In this document: positions 31,662 through 40,362 of the stretch, one piece after another | Layout of the letters: every line of letters begins with the position of its first letter | Numbering within the stretch: the first letter of the stretch is position 1 | Source of the DNA: CAZGKW01 sp964526295 | Lineage (GTDB): Bacteria > Planctomycetota > Phycisphaerae > FEN-1346 | Length of the DNA stretch: 55,580 nucleotides | Reading direction: 5' to 3' | NCBI GenBank assembly: GCA_964526295.1 | Contig: CAZGKW010000028.1 | Span: 1-55,580, forward strand | Program-made: the position numbers and the translations under genes | Notes under the pieces: generated by a model | Databases searched by the model: none | Told to the model about the DNA's origin: nothing | The model's input: the letters and a program-made list of their open reading frames with translations, nothing else

Positions 31662-33020
31662 CTACTTTCCTCCGGCCCCCTCGGCCTCGGGCCGCTCCGG
31701 CAGCGGGATCGCCACGCGGCCGATTTCCTTCCCCTCCGGCGAGACGTACACCACCGCGTCGACGTGTCCCCGCCCTTCGCCCGATTTCGTCAGGTGCTTG
31801 AGGGCCACCCGGCTCGAGTCGGGCGCGAAGACCGGCTGAGCGAGGACCTCACCCTCGGGCGGTGCCCGATCGGCGATCCGCTTCCCCTCGGCGTCGAGGA
31901 AGTAGACGGCGGAGTCGAACGCCAGCACCACGTGCTTACCGTTCGGGGACACCGCCAGGGCGCCCTGCCCGGAATTGTCGGAGCCGCCGGCAGGCAGGGA
32001 CAGTTCGATCGACCGGCCCACCGTTGCGTCCGGGTTCAGGAAGCCAATGACGCCGGGTGTCCGCTCCTCGCCCTTCTCCTTCGGCGGGCTGAAGACGGCC
32101 AGCGTCTCGGCGTCCGCCCAGGCCAGGCCCGACAGCGACACCGGCCTCTCCCAGAGGACCGCGCGGCCGGCGCTCCCGTCCGTGCGGACCAGGACGATCC
32201 GGTCCCCGACCATCGCCGCCACGAAGCGGCCGTCCGGCGAAACGGCCGACACGTTGCCTGGAGCCAGGATGCGCTGCTGGCGTCTCCGGACGTTCACCGC
32301 CTTCAGAAGCGTCCCGTCGCTCAGGTAGACCCATTCGCCCTTCGCCCCGAACTGCGGCCGCATCGTAACGTAGGCAATCAGCAGGTTGCTGGCATCGTAC
32401 TCTTCCAGGTGCAGCTCGATCCGGACCGCGCTGACCACCTTTCCGCTCGCCGCCTCCCGGACCACGAGCACGGCGGGCGTGGCCGTGTCGGCGAGGTCCG
32501 CCCTGGTCTCGTCGGTCGGCGTCGGCAGGCCGGACACCTCCACCCACGTGCTCTTTTTCAGCGGCTGCGGCGCGGGCTCTCCCCGGACGGGCGGCAGCTC
32601 GAGCAGCTCCTCGACCGAGGGCCACTCGACGGGCTTTCCCCCTTCGGGCACCCTCTCCGCCGCCTTCAGCCGCTCGGCCGCCTCCTTCGAGAGGAGCGGG
32701 ACCCGGAGGTAGACGAGCCGCTTCCCGTCCGGGCTCCACGAGGGACCCGTCAGCATATAATCGTGCGTCTCCTCGAGCACGCGGACCCTCTCGTCGGCCA
32801 CGGTCATCAGCCGGTAGAGCCGTTCGCCGCGCACGACCAGCTCGTCTTGGCCCCCGTACGGGTCCATCGTGACCAGGGCCAGGGCCTTCCCGTCGGGCGA
32901 GAACGCCATGGGGCTCTCCGTGCACGCCAGGACGTGCCACAGGAGGCCCCCGCCGACGACGGCGATCGCCAGGAGGGCCTTCCAGGGCGGCGTCCTCAGG
33001 GCCTTCATCTCTCGTACCAT
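31662..33020 (-). CDS. Membrane-anchored WD40-like beta-propeller protein
   Basis: A 452-residue protein: an N-terminal anchor (residues 14-33, ALLAIAVVGGGLLWHVLACT), then a repeated FSPDGKxLALVT pattern typical of PD40/WD40-like propellers (MAFSPDGKALALVT, SWSPDGKRLVYLR, SAVSPDGRFVAAMV, LAVSPNGKHVVLAF, VFAPDSSRVALKH). A helical, charged insert (KEAAERLKAAERVPEGGKPVEWPSV) interrupts it near residue 115. AAGGAG lies before the ATG, and the gene starts 16 bases inside the end of the radical SAM gene. Such propellers usually serve as binding scaffolds; function unknown. Confidence 0.75.
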   Translation of the reverse strand: MVREMKALRTPPWKALLAIAVVGGGLLWHVLACTESPMAFSPDGKALALVTMDPYGGQDELVVRGERLYRLMTVADERVRVLEETHDYMLTGPSWSPDGKRLVYLRVPLLSKEAAERLKAAERVPEGGKPVEWPSVEELLELPPVRGEPAPQPLKKSTWVEVSGLPTPTDETRADLADTATPAVLVVREAASGKVVSAVRIELHLEEYDASNLLIAYVTMRPQFGAKGEWVYLSDGTLLKAVNVRRRQQRILAPGNVSAVSPDGRFVAAMVGDRIVLVRTDGSAGRAVLWERPVSLSGLAWADAETLAVFSPPKEKGEERTPGVIGFLNPDATVGRSIELSLPAGGSDNSGQGALAVSPNGKHVVLAFDSAVYFLDAEGKRIADRAPPEGEVLAQPVFAPDSSRVALKHLTKSGEGRGHVDAVVYVSPEGKEIGRVAIPLPERPEAEGAGGK

Positions 33021-34558
33021 GGAGGTCTCCTTGAGTAGAGGGTCGGCCGCCGGCTCCCCGGCCGAAGGACCGCCCGCGCGAGGCTCCGAAGGGCGATCCT
33101 CGTGCCCCTGCCCACCAAGGCCCGGTGCACCCGGCGCTTCCGCGGGTCGCGCTCGAAGAGCACCTGCCGAAGGGCCCGCCCGAGGCGCCGCCGGCCCATG
33201 CCCAGGAGGACCCGCCAGTAGACGCTCTCGAGCTGCCGAAGGCCCAGCCGCTCGGTCGTGCAGACCGGCGTGTGGAAGTTATAGTGGGCGCAGTTCGTGC
33301 TCGCGACGGACCCTGCGGCCCGGGCACGCTCGGCCACCGCCGTCCCGGGGTTCGGCGTCAGCGGCATCAGAAAGCAGTAGTCCATGCCGACGTCATACTG
33401 GACGCGGGCCAGCCGCTTCAGGTCCTCCGGCCCGTCGCCCGGCAGGCCGTAGAGCATCGTCCCGATTGTGTAGACTTCAGGATGCTTAGCTCGGAAGATG
33501 GCGAAGGCCTCGCGGCAGACGTCCAGCGTGTTGTGGTGCTTGCCGAGGGACGCGAGGCCCGCCGCATCGTCCCGCTCGACGCCGATCATCACCTGCCGAA
33601 GGCCCGCCCGGACGAGCTTCGCCAGGACGCCGAGCCGCTCGTCCCGCACGACGCCGTCGGCCCGCAGCCACGCCGTGTGCAGCGTCCGGGCCCGGCCGCG
33701 GGCGTCCACGAGGTCGGACGCCAGCATCCGCTCGGCCCAGCCGTCCGACCACTCGGGCGACGCGTTGAACGTCGGGTCGACCCAGCCGAACGTCCGGCGG
33801 CCGAACTCGCGGTGGAGCCGCTCGACCTCCGCGAAGCTCCGCTCGGCGCTCTTCGTCCGGTAGCACGGGCGGACCGCGCCGTTGCCGCCGGCGCGGCGGC
33901 CCATGTGCTTCCACAGGATGCAGAAGTCGCACGCGTCGACACAGCCGCGGCCGTGCTCGACGCTGACGAGGGCCGGGTGGTTCCGCGACCCGCTCCCGTA
34001 GGCGGCCATGTTGATAAGATCGTACGCCGGGAATGGGAGGCTGTCGAGGCCGGCGACGAGCGGCCGAGCGACCGTGCGCACGGTGCGGCCGGACGCGTCG
34101 TGGAAGATGAGGCCGCGGATGCCGGGCCAGCGGCAGCGGTCGCCCAGGTGGCCGAGGAACTCGATGAAGGTCGCCTCGCCCTCGCCGCAGATGATCGCGT
34201 CGACGGACCCCGTCGCGAGCGTTTCCTCGGCCGCATAGGGGTAGTAGTGGCCGCCGGCGACGACCAGGCACTCCGGATGGAGCCGCTTCGCGAGTGCCGC
34301 GGCACGGAGGCCCTCGTGGGCCGAGACGGTCTCCTCGCCGATGCCGACCACGTCGACCGGGGAGGCCGCGAGGCGCCGCTCGAGCGTCCGCCAGCCGGTC
34401 TTCTCGCCGGGCGAGTCCCACACCTCAAAGCGTACCTCCGGCATGGCCCGGCGCACCGCCGCCGCCAGGCACAGAAGGCCCAGCGGCTGCCAGAACGCGC
34501 TCGTCTCGCTGTTGAACGGCCAGAGGTAGCGCGGCGGGCGAAGCAGGACGATTCGCAT
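33005..34558 (-). CDS. B12-binding radical SAM protein
   Basis: A 517-residue protein with an N-terminal cobalamin-binding Rossmann-like domain (MRIVLLRPPR; VDVVGIGEETVSAHEGLRAAALAKRL; AGGHYYPYAAEETL; AIICGEGEATFIEF) and a radical SAM core whose cluster motif C206-x3-C210-x2-C213 is in HGRGCVDACDFCIL. Later YTIGTMLYGLPGDGPEDLKRLARV and PLTPNPGT match the BchE/oxidative-cyclase-like branch. The C-terminus is very basic. Such enzymes do B12-dependent methylations or cyclisations of lipids, antibiotics or cofactors; substrate not predictable. The ATG at 34558 is the first with the standard RIVLLRPP start. It is first in the operon with the propeller and DUF2085 genes. Confidence 0.88.
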   Translation of the reverse strand: MRIVLLRPPRYLWPFNSETSAFWQPLGLLCLAAAVRRAMPEVRFEVWDSPGEKTGWRTLERRLAASPVDVVGIGEETVSAHEGLRAAALAKRLHPECLVVAGGHYYPYAAEETLATGSVDAIICGEGEATFIEFLGHLGDRCRWPGIRGLIFHDASGRTVRTVARPLVAGLDSLPFPAYDLINMAAYGSGSRNHPALVSVEHGRGCVDACDFCILWKHMGRRAGGNGAVRPCYRTKSAERSFAEVERLHREFGRRTFGWVDPTFNASPEWSDGWAERMLASDLVDARGRARTLHTAWLRADGVVRDERLGVLAKLVRAGLRQVMIGVERDDAAGLASLGKHHNTLDVCREAFAIFRAKHPEVYTIGTMLYGLPGDGPEDLKRLARVQYDVGMDYCFLMPLTPNPGTAVAERARAAGSVASTNCAHYNFHTPVCTTERLGLRQLESVYWRVLLGMGRRRLGRALRQVLFERDPRKRRVHRALVGRGTRIALRSLARAVLRPGSRRPTLYSRRPPWYER

Positions 34559-34722
34559 CGGCGGCGCTCCCGAGCGGCGAGCCCCGCAGCCGGCGCCCGC
34601 CAGGACGCGCCGACCATTGTACCGCCGCACGGGAGGCGATGAGAGGCAAATCGCGGGCCCGCATCCGCCCGCCTACCCGGGCGCGTTGTGGCCGCCGGCC
34701 GGGCTTCGTGCGCCCCGTCACC

Positions 34723-34751
34723 TTGACGCGCGCCTCCGGGGCCGCTATCGT
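34723..34751 (+). promoter_or_regulatory. Promoter of tRNA-Ser
   Basis: -35 TTGACG (34723-34728), 17-base spacer, -10 TATCGT (34746-34751). The predicted start is about 44 bases upstream of the tRNA. Confidence 0.6.
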
Positions 34752-34801
34752 GCCATCAGGCGCCCGTCCGGTGCCATCCTCGGCGCCGAGACGGTCGGGG
34801 C

Positions 34802-34891
34802 GGAGAGGTGCCAGAGTGGCCGATTGGGCTCGGTTGGAAACCGAGTGTGCCCGCAAGGGTACCCCGGGTTCGAATCCCGGCCTCTCCGCCA
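34802..34891 (+). tRNA. tRNA-Ser (anticodon GGA)
   Basis: 90-base cloverleaf with an encoded CCA end. Acceptor GGAGAGG / CCTCTCC, discriminator G. The anticodon stem CTCGG / CCGAG encloses loop TTGGAAA, so the anticodon is GGA, reading UCC/UCU. A long variable arm (TGTGCCCGCAAGGGTA) and TTCGAAT T-loop confirm class II serine tRNA. No integrase or duplicated tRNA end is visible nearby. Confidence 0.97.
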
Positions 34892-35004
34892 CGGGATTCC
34901 GGGGCCAGGGCCTATGGTTCGCGATTGCCGGCGGCGGCGCCTTGCGGGGGGCGGTTCGGAACACGGTTGTGCTCAGCCCGCCGCCCCGGCCGCATGACGG
35001 CCGC

Positions 35005-35634
35005 TCAGCGTGGCGGCGGCGCCACCGCCACGCCGGGTGACGACACGCCCTCCCCCGGCTCGCCCAGCATGACCAGCTTCTCGCGGGCCCAGGCGACCCA
35101 GTCGGGCCGCGTGTCCTTGAGGACCACCGCTTCGAGCGCCTCGCGGGTCCGCTCGTCCTTCCTGCCCCGCTCGACCAGCACCCGCGCGAGGTTCGCCGAG
35201 AGCTCCGGGTTGTCCGGCTCCAGGGCCAGGGCCTCATCGTAAGCTTCCTCGGCCTCCCCTAGCCGGCCGACCGCCTCCAGCACCAAGCCGAGGTTGTTCT
35301 TCGGCTCGGCCGAGTGCGGCATGAGCCGGGCGGCGTACTGGAACTCGCGGGCCGCCAGGTAGAGCCGGCCCCGGCGGTAATGGACCAGGCCGAGGTTGTT
35401 GTGGGCCGGGCCGCAGAGGACGTCGGCCTCCAGGGCGGCCTTGAGGGCCTCCTCGGCGGCGCCCAGGTCGCCCTCCTTGACGAGCCGGACGGCCTCGGCG
35501 TTGGCAGCGCGGGCCGCCTCGACGTCGCGCCCGGGATCCTCGGCAACGGTTCGGTACTCGCGGCTTCGTTGCGCGTCTCCCCCGCACCCGGCGAGGACGA
35601 CGGCGATGAGGGCGAGCGGCATCGACCTTCGCAT
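35005..35634 (-). CDS. TPR lipoprotein, possible T2SS pilotin
   Basis: A 209-residue protein with lipobox VLAGC (Cys17) and three to four tetratricopeptide repeats at about residues 45-150 (AVRLVKEGDLGAAEEALKAALEAD; AHNNLGLVHYRRGRLYLAAREFQYAARLMP; PKNNLGLVLEAVGRLGEAEEAYDEALALEPDNPE). It is the last gene of the secretion operon, 12 bases after gspM, with AAGGAG before its ATG. TPR lipoproteins such as PilF assist secretin assembly in type IV pili; a pilotin-like job for the neighbouring secretin is a fair inference, but many TPR lipoproteins do other things. Confidence 0.75.
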   Translation of the reverse strand: MRRSMPLALIAVVLAGCGGDAQRSREYRTVAEDPGRDVEAARAANAEAVRLVKEGDLGAAEEALKAALEADVLCGPAHNNLGLVHYRRGRLYLAAREFQYAARLMPHSAEPKNNLGLVLEAVGRLGEAEEAYDEALALEPDNPELSANLARVLVERGRKDERTREALEAVVLKDTRPDWVAWAREKLVMLGEPGEGVSSPGVAVAPPPR

Positions 35635-35646
35635 GGTGGGGCTCCT

Positions 35647-36165
35647 TCAGAGCGTCGGCGGCGGCTCGTAGATGAGGTAGACGAGCACGAGTTCGGCGTC
35701 CCAGAGGTCGTCGGTGGCGTTTCGGGAGGGGGCCGTCAGGCGAAGCGACTTGGCCCTGAGCATCCCCTCGCCCCGCGTCAGGCCGTGGACCATCGCGACG
35801 AGCTGCTTCAGCGTCACCTTCCGGAGAAGCACCCGCGTGGGCTTTTCCTTGTAGGCGGTCTCGCCGACGCGACGGGCGGGCTCGGGGCTGATCCGCACCA
35901 GGCGCGCCGCGGAGATGCCGGCCGACTTGGCCGCCGCCTCGATGCGGCCGGTGGTCTGCTCCGGCACGCGCTCGCGGTCCTCGGCCAGGCGCGAGCGGTC
36001 CCGGAGCAGGCGGATCCGGTCGGCCAGGCGGCGGCACTCGGCCAGATCTTCGGACGCGGCCAGCGCCCGGCCCCGCGCCGCGGCGAGGTGCCGGAGGCTC
36101 CCCCCGAGCCAGAGGCCGAGGAGCGCCGCGAGAACGAGTGTCAGCACCGCCGTTCGGCGTCTCAT
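35647..36165 (-). CDS. gspM: Type II secretion GspM-like protein
   Basis: A 172-residue inner-membrane protein: one N-terminal transmembrane helix (residues 6-22), then a coiled-coil helix (LAASEDLAECRRLADRIRLLRDRSRL) and a ferredoxin-like end (LRKVTLKQLVAMVHGLTRG, WDAELVLVYLIYEPP). Sequence is too short and divergent for firm homology; the call rests on topology and its place after gspL. Its ATG overlaps the gspL stop as ATGA (36162-36165), so it is coupled to gspL, as gspL/gspM usually are. Confidence 0.65.
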   Translation of the reverse strand: MRRRTAVLTLVLAALLGLWLGGSLRHLAAARGRALAASEDLAECRRLADRIRLLRDRSRLAEDRERVPEQTTGRIEAAAKSAGISAARLVRISPEPARRVGETAYKEKPTRVLLRKVTLKQLVAMVHGLTRGEGMLRAKSLRLTAPSRNATDDLWDAELVLVYLIYEPPPTL

Positions 36166-37535
36166 GGTCGGCCCTCCTCGGGCGTTGGGCCTCCAGGGAC
36201 AGGCGCCTCGCGCGGCTTGCCCATCAGGACGAACGTCACGGTCCCTTTCGCGTCGGCCTCGGTCCGGGGCGGCTCCATCGCGCAGCCCGCCCCGTCGCGG
36301 AGGGCCAGGGCGAGCCGCTCGGCGTCGGCGTGGCCCCGGGCCTGGCCGTCGAGCTGGACGTCGGTCGGCGTGATCCGCAGGTCGTAGAGGCGGAACCGGA
36401 CGTCCTCCGGGAGGCTCGCGAGGACCTGCCGGAGGGCGTCCAAGGCACACGGCCCCTCGGGCAGGGCGCCGTGGGCGCCGCTCACGCCCGCGGCCCGCCG
36501 GGCGTCGCTCGCGAGGCGGCTCCGGGGGTTCACCGGTGCGGCCGCGTTCGGATACAGCTGGTGATATGCGATTACTTGCCGGTCTTCGTAGCCCGCGGCG
36601 AGGGCGTCGTAGCGGCCGGCCCGCCAGTGGGCCGCGGCACTCAACACGGCGAGCGAAAGGACGATGAGTGCAACCGCCGTGCGGATCGGCCGGGCCAGCC
36701 GTCCCCACCGATCCGCCGGGGCCAGGGGACCGGTTCGAAGGTCGACCCAGCCGGCGCCGGTCCCGTCGAGGAGGCACGCGGCGGCCCGGGCGGCCAGATC
36801 CGGCACCGGGTCTTCGCGGGCGACGACTGTGGCCGCCGTACGTTCGGCTATCGCGTGCTGCAACGCCTCGTTGGTGTCGCCGACGAGGGCAACGGTCGGG
36901 GCGTCGCCAGCGACCCGCTGGGTCAGTAGGTCGACCTCGATTGCCCGGACCACCTCCGTCGCATCGCGGGACGTCGTGTGCCACGTGGTCGGCTCACAAT
37001 CGGCCATGCGGAAGACGTCCACGTGATCGGGCGACGCGAGGACGACGAACTCGCCGCCTTCGCCCTCGCCGGTCACGTGCCACAGGGCCAGCAGGGCCGT
37101 CGACGAGATCGACGCCGTCTCGACGCCCCGGTCGGCCAATCTCTCGATCAGCTCCGCCACGGGAGCGGCTTCTACGGCGGCGCCGAGCGCCCGGCCGCCG
37201 GCGGGACGCAGGAAGCCGACCGCCAGGTCCTCGGCGTCGAGCGGCAGACACTCTTCGAGGCGGAAGGCCATCGCGCTGGCCCGGTCCCGCCGCGGCAGGT
37301 TCTCACAGTCGATCGGCGCGGCAAGCACCTCGCGGCTCGAGAGGCCCAGGCACACGCCGCGGCCATCGTAGCCGAAGTCGTCGAGCTTCGCTCGGACCGC
37401 ATCCGCCAACTCCTCTGCTGCGATCCGATCGCCGACGGCCGGCTCCGTATGCTCAAGCCGCACACTGCCCCCCGCGACACGGGCGACGGCCGCCCGGTCG
37501 GCTTCCACGGCGATGAAGTAGGCGGCCCGCTTCAT
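36162..37535 (-). CDS. gspL: Type II secretion GspL-like protein
   Basis: A 457-residue protein: an N-terminal actin-like (PilM/GspL cytoplasmic) domain with LRLEHTEPAVGDRIAAEELADAV-type strands and MAFRLEECLPLDAEDLAVGF near residue 90, one transmembrane helix at about 283-304 (TAVALIVLSLAVLSAAAHW), and a periplasmic PilN-like ferredoxin domain. GspL anchors the GspE ATPase to the inner membrane platform. It overlaps gspC upstream and gspM downstream as ATGA. Homology is inferred from architecture and order; first-rank residues are weakly conserved. Confidence 0.72.
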   Translation of the reverse strand: MKRAAYFIAVEADRAAVARVAGGSVRLEHTEPAVGDRIAAEELADAVRAKLDDFGYDGRGVCLGLSSREVLAAPIDCENLPRRDRASAMAFRLEECLPLDAEDLAVGFLRPAGGRALGAAVEAAPVAELIERLADRGVETASISSTALLALWHVTGEGEGGEFVVLASPDHVDVFRMADCEPTTWHTTSRDATEVVRAIEVDLLTQRVAGDAPTVALVGDTNEALQHAIAERTAATVVAREDPVPDLAARAAACLLDGTGAGWVDLRTGPLAPADRWGRLARPIRTAVALIVLSLAVLSAAAHWRAGRYDALAAGYEDRQVIAYHQLYPNAAAPVNPRSRLASDARRAAGVSGAHGALPEGPCALDALRQVLASLPEDVRFRLYDLRITPTDVQLDGQARGHADAERLALALRDGAGCAMEPPRTEADAKGTVTFVLMGKPREAPVPGGPTPEEGRP

Positions 37536-38017
37536 CGGCCCTCTCCCCGCTTGGGGGCCTGGAGCGTGTGTTCCCGCCCGTCGAAGCGGACGACCGCCGC
37601 GTCGCTCGTCACGCGGACCAGCTCGGCCCCGTCAACCTCCTGGCCGACGCGGACGGTCCGCTGCCGCCCGTCCTTCGTCACGAGGACGGCGAACGCGAAG
37701 CCCGGCTCGACGATCGTCCCCTGGAGCGCCAGCGGCGGCGGCTTCGGCGGCGGCGGGGGTTTCCGGATGACCACCGGCGGCACCGGGTCGTAGAGCGGCC
37801 GCTGCAGGTCGCGTTGCCAGGCCGCCGCGTAGGCCGAGAGCGGTGGCGGCTCCGGCGGTTCGGCCGGCTTCTGCGTCACGGGGTCCGGCCGCGGCGAGAC
37901 GGGCGGCGCCGGTTCGTCGAGAGGCGCAAGGACCAGCCCGCCGCCCGCGCCGACCAGGACGAGCGCGAACAGGGCGTTCAGCCCCCAGAGCAGCCGCCGT
38001 TTGGTTCGAAGCGTCAT
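37532..38017 (-). CDS. gspC: Type II secretion GspC-like protein
   Basis: A 161-residue protein: a transmembrane helix (residues 11-29), a Pro-rich periplasmic linker (about 32-113 with PPPPPKPPP), and a C-terminal beta domain with ALQGTIVEPGFAFAVLV, RTVRVGQEVDGAELVRVTSDAAVVRFDG. This is the homology-region pattern of GspC/PilP that contacts the secretin N0 domain. No PDZ domain follows, so it is a short form. Overlaps gspK upstream and gspL downstream by ATGA. Confidence 0.68.
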   Translation of the reverse strand: MTLRTKRRLLWGLNALFALVLVGAGGGLVLAPLDEPAPPVSPRPDPVTQKPAEPPEPPPLSAYAAAWQRDLQRPLYDPVPPVVIRKPPPPPKPPPLALQGTIVEPGFAFAVLVTKDGRQRTVRVGQEVDGAELVRVTSDAAVVRFDGREHTLQAPKRGEGR

Positions 38018-38937
38018 GGTTCCCACGCCAGTACGCGGAGCCCGCCTTCGCCGCCTGCGCCGACGGCCTGGTGCACGCAGAGCCGGTGCCAGGACCGCGT
38101 CCGGCCGCGGACGACGATCCGGAGGCTGTGGCACATGGAGGTGTCCGTGAGGAGCTTCCCGGCCTCCGCCCGCTGCTTCTCATCGAGCTCCAGACGGGCG
38201 ATGGCCTCGGCCGCCGTGACATCCGGCTTCTCCTCCCGGAGCCGGACGAGCTTGTCGATCTCGAACTCTTTGAGGCACCCGCGGCCGACCTCGCGGAGAA
38301 CGTCGCGGCCGGCGCGCCTTAAGTTGACCTTCCCGCTGCCCCAGCAGGTGACCTTCCCGGCGACGCCGGCGGCGCCCCGCCCGTCGCCCAGGAGATCGTC
38401 GGGCCCGGCCGCGTCGAAGAGCTGGTCGAACGTCTCGTAGCGGGCGAGCAGGTCCGTCGCCTTCGGTTCCTCATCGAGCGACAAGGGGCGAAGGTGGACC
38501 CGCACCGGCACCGCGGTCAAGGGCCGGAGTGTCCGCAATGCCGTCTCCAGGCCCCGCTTGCCCCGGCGATGGTGGAGCATGTTCGCGTTGGCCTTGGCCT
38601 GCTCGTCGGCGACGGTCACGTCGAACATGGTGCCCCCGAGGTCGAGGCTGAAGCGCCGGGAAACGGGCACGGGCTCGCGCCGCACCTCCTCATCATCGCT
38701 TCCATCGTGCCCCGCCTCCGCGTCCCGGCCGATCAGTATCGCTTCCGCCTGCGGCAGGCACGTGGCCTGGATGCCCAGGATGCCCCACTTCCGCTGGAGG
38801 GCCCTTTCGGCGTCGCCCGCCGCGGCGACGGCCTCCGAGGACCGCCTGGCCGCGGCCGCCAGCGCCGTCCCCGCCACGGCCAGGACCACCAGCACGAGGA
38901 CGAGGACGAAACCGGGTTGCCCACTCTCTTGCCGCAT
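38014..38937 (-). CDS. gspK: Type II secretion minor pseudopilin GspK
   Basis: A 307-residue protein with GQPGFVLVLVLVVLAVAGTALAAAARR at its start (pseudopilin-like stem without the Glu+5, typical of GspK), a large helical insertion, and a late helix-hairpin-helix segment (FEIDKLVRLREEKPDVTAAEAIARLE). GspK caps the pseudopilus tip with GspI and GspJ. The ATG has GAGG eight bases upstream; 15 bases separate it from gspJ. Confidence 0.75.
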   Translation of the reverse strand: MRQESGQPGFVLVLVLVVLAVAGTALAAAARRSSEAVAAAGDAERALQRKWGILGIQATCLPQAEAILIGRDAEAGHDGSDDEEVRREPVPVSRRFSLDLGGTMFDVTVADEQAKANANMLHHRRGKRGLETALRTLRPLTAVPVRVHLRPLSLDEEPKATDLLARYETFDQLFDAAGPDDLLGDGRGAAGVAGKVTCWGSGKVNLRRAGRDVLREVGRGCLKEFEIDKLVRLREEKPDVTAAEAIARLELDEKQRAEAGKLLTDTSMCHSLRIVVRGRTRSWHRLCVHQAVGAGGEGGLRVLAWEP

Positions 38938-38952
38938 GCGTGTGCCTCGCGG

Positions 38953-39492
38953 CTACTGTCTCCGCAAAAGAACCTCGAGCGTCTCGGGCGTCTCGGGCGT
39001 CTCCGTCCCGCATTCGACCGTGACAAGGACGGCCCGCTCGACGGCCCGCCAACCGTCCTTCGCCGCCTTCGGGTCGGAGCCGACCGGCTCGATCCGCACC
39101 GCCCGGACGTTCGCCGCCACGAGCTCGACGAGCGGCGGCTCGAACTCGGACGCCTGGCACCTCAAGAGGCACGGCCGCCCGGCCACCTCGTCGACCTCGT
39201 ACGTCACGACGGCGGGCAGATGGGCCGGCGACAGGTCGTCGGCCGCGAGCGCGTTGAGCGCCTCGACCTCGAAGCCCTCGGCCGTCTCGCGGAACCGCGC
39301 GGCGTTCAGGAGGTCCGCGGCCAGCAGCCGCCCAAGTGACGCCTCCAGCGCGGCCGACTCGTGCGCCCGGCGCGCCACGGCCTCCGTCCGCGCCAGCGTC
39401 GTCGTCACCGACAGGGCCGCCGCGGCCAGCAAGGCCCCGATGGCCAGTGCCGCCAGCAGCTCAACCAGCGTCAGACCCGTCCGCCTCGTCAT
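38953..39492 (-). CDS. gspJ: Type II secretion minor pseudopilin GspJ
   Basis: A 179-residue prepilin-like protein. The cleavage/stem motif is RRTG then LTLVELLAALAIGALLAAAALS with Glu+5 present. The mature part is beta-rich. The order G-H-I-J-K supports the J call. The ATG at 39492 lies 31 bases inside the end of gspI. Confidence 0.72.
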   Translation of the reverse strand: MTRRTGLTLVELLAALAIGALLAAAALSVTTTLARTEAVARRAHESAALEASLGRLLAADLLNAARFRETAEGFEVEALNALAADDLSPAHLPAVVTYEVDEVAGRPCLLRCQASEFEPPLVELVAANVRAVRIEPVGSDPKAAKDGWRAVERAVLVTVECGTETPETPETLEVLLRRQ

Positions 39493-39901
39493 CCGCCTTC
39501 TCCGGCAGGAGGAGTTCCACACGCACGACGGCGCGCTCCCCTCCCTCGGCGTCAGGGTCCGGGCCGCGCACCTCCAGGGCCACGACCTCCCCGCCGAGAT
39601 CGCGTGCCGTCTCGCTCTCCACGACCTCGGTCCGCCAGGTCCAGCCGTCGTGGCCCGGCGCGGGACCCGACCCGCTCCGCGGGAACTCGTCGAGGTCCCG
39701 CCACCACCCTTCGAGCAGGGCGTCGGCCAGGCGGCACGCCTCGGCCCGCCGGGTCGCCCGGCCCCGCTGGCCCTCCAGCCGGGCCGCCGAGACGACGATG
39801 CCCGCCAGGAGCGTCCCCAGGATCGCCGTCCCGAGGATCGCCTCAGCGAGCGTCACGCCCGCCCTGGATCGCCTCGAAGGTCTCACGGATCGCGTCCTCA
39901 T
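39461..39901 (-). CDS. gspI: Type II secretion minor pseudopilin GspI
   Basis: A 146-residue pseudopilin with leader ending SRRSRAG and stem VTLAEAILGTAILGTLLAGIVV; the conserved Glu at +5 is present (VTLAE). Followed by ARLEGQRGRATRRAEACRLADALLEGWW, typical of GspI. The ATG at 39901 overlaps gspH by 59 bases; internal GTG codons would shorten the overlap but cut the leader. Confidence 0.7.
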   Translation of the reverse strand: MRTRSVRPSRRSRAGVTLAEAILGTAILGTLLAGIVVSAARLEGQRGRATRRAEACRLADALLEGWWRDLDEFPRSGSGPAPGHDGWTWRTEVVESETARDLGGEVVALEVRGPDPDAEGGERAVVRVELLLPEKADDEADGSDAG

Positions 39902-40355
39902 CGCTCGTCCGCATCGCCTGGCCCGACAGGCCCGCCACCAGCAGCCACGTCCGGACCTTCCCCGGGGCCTCGACCTGAATCGCATACGTCGGCGTCAGGC
40001 CCTGACGCGAACAGGTCACCGAGACCCGCCCCGAGTAGCTTTCCTTCCCGGCGACGACCAGCCGGGCCAGGTGGTAGCCGTCCGGCAGCGCAATTTCCGT
40101 CCCGGCGCTCCGGCCCCTCTCGTCGGTTCGCCGGACGGCGCCGGCGTCGAGGTCGAAGACCATCCGCAGCGGGCGGTCCTGCTCGCGGGCCGCCGTGCGC
40201 GCCAGGTGGTTGAAGCCCTCGAACTCCGTCAGGACGCCCTCGATCCCCGCCCGGCGCAAGGGGTCATTCAGGCGCAGGGCGACGGCCCCGGCGACGATCC
40301 CCAGGATCAGGATGACGGCCGCCAGCTCGACCAGTGTGAACGCCGGGGACCTCAT
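39843..40355 (-). CDS. gspH: Type II secretion minor pseudopilin GspH
   Basis: A 170-residue pseudopilin with a short leader MRSPA and stem FTLVELAAVILILGIVAGAVALRL. The residue before the cleavage point is Ala rather than the usual Gly. The later part (HLARTAAREQDRPLRMVFDLDAGAVRR) has the strand pattern of GspH/FimT. AAGGAG stands 14 bases and GAGG 3 bases before the ATG. It starts 7 bases after the gspG stop. Confidence 0.75.
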   Translation of the reverse strand: MRSPAFTLVELAAVILILGIVAGAVALRLNDPLRRAGIEGVLTEFEGFNHLARTAAREQDRPLRMVFDLDAGAVRRTDERGRSAGTEIALPDGYHLARLVVAGKESYSGRVSVTCSRQGLTPTYAIQVEAPGKVRTWLLVAGLSGQAMRTSDEDAIRETFEAIQGGRDAR

Positions 40356-40362
40356 CGCCTCT

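Noticed and set aside
34802..35004. tRNA-Ser as an integration site
   Set aside because: No integrase, no duplicated 3-prime end of the tRNA and no change in gene content around it.
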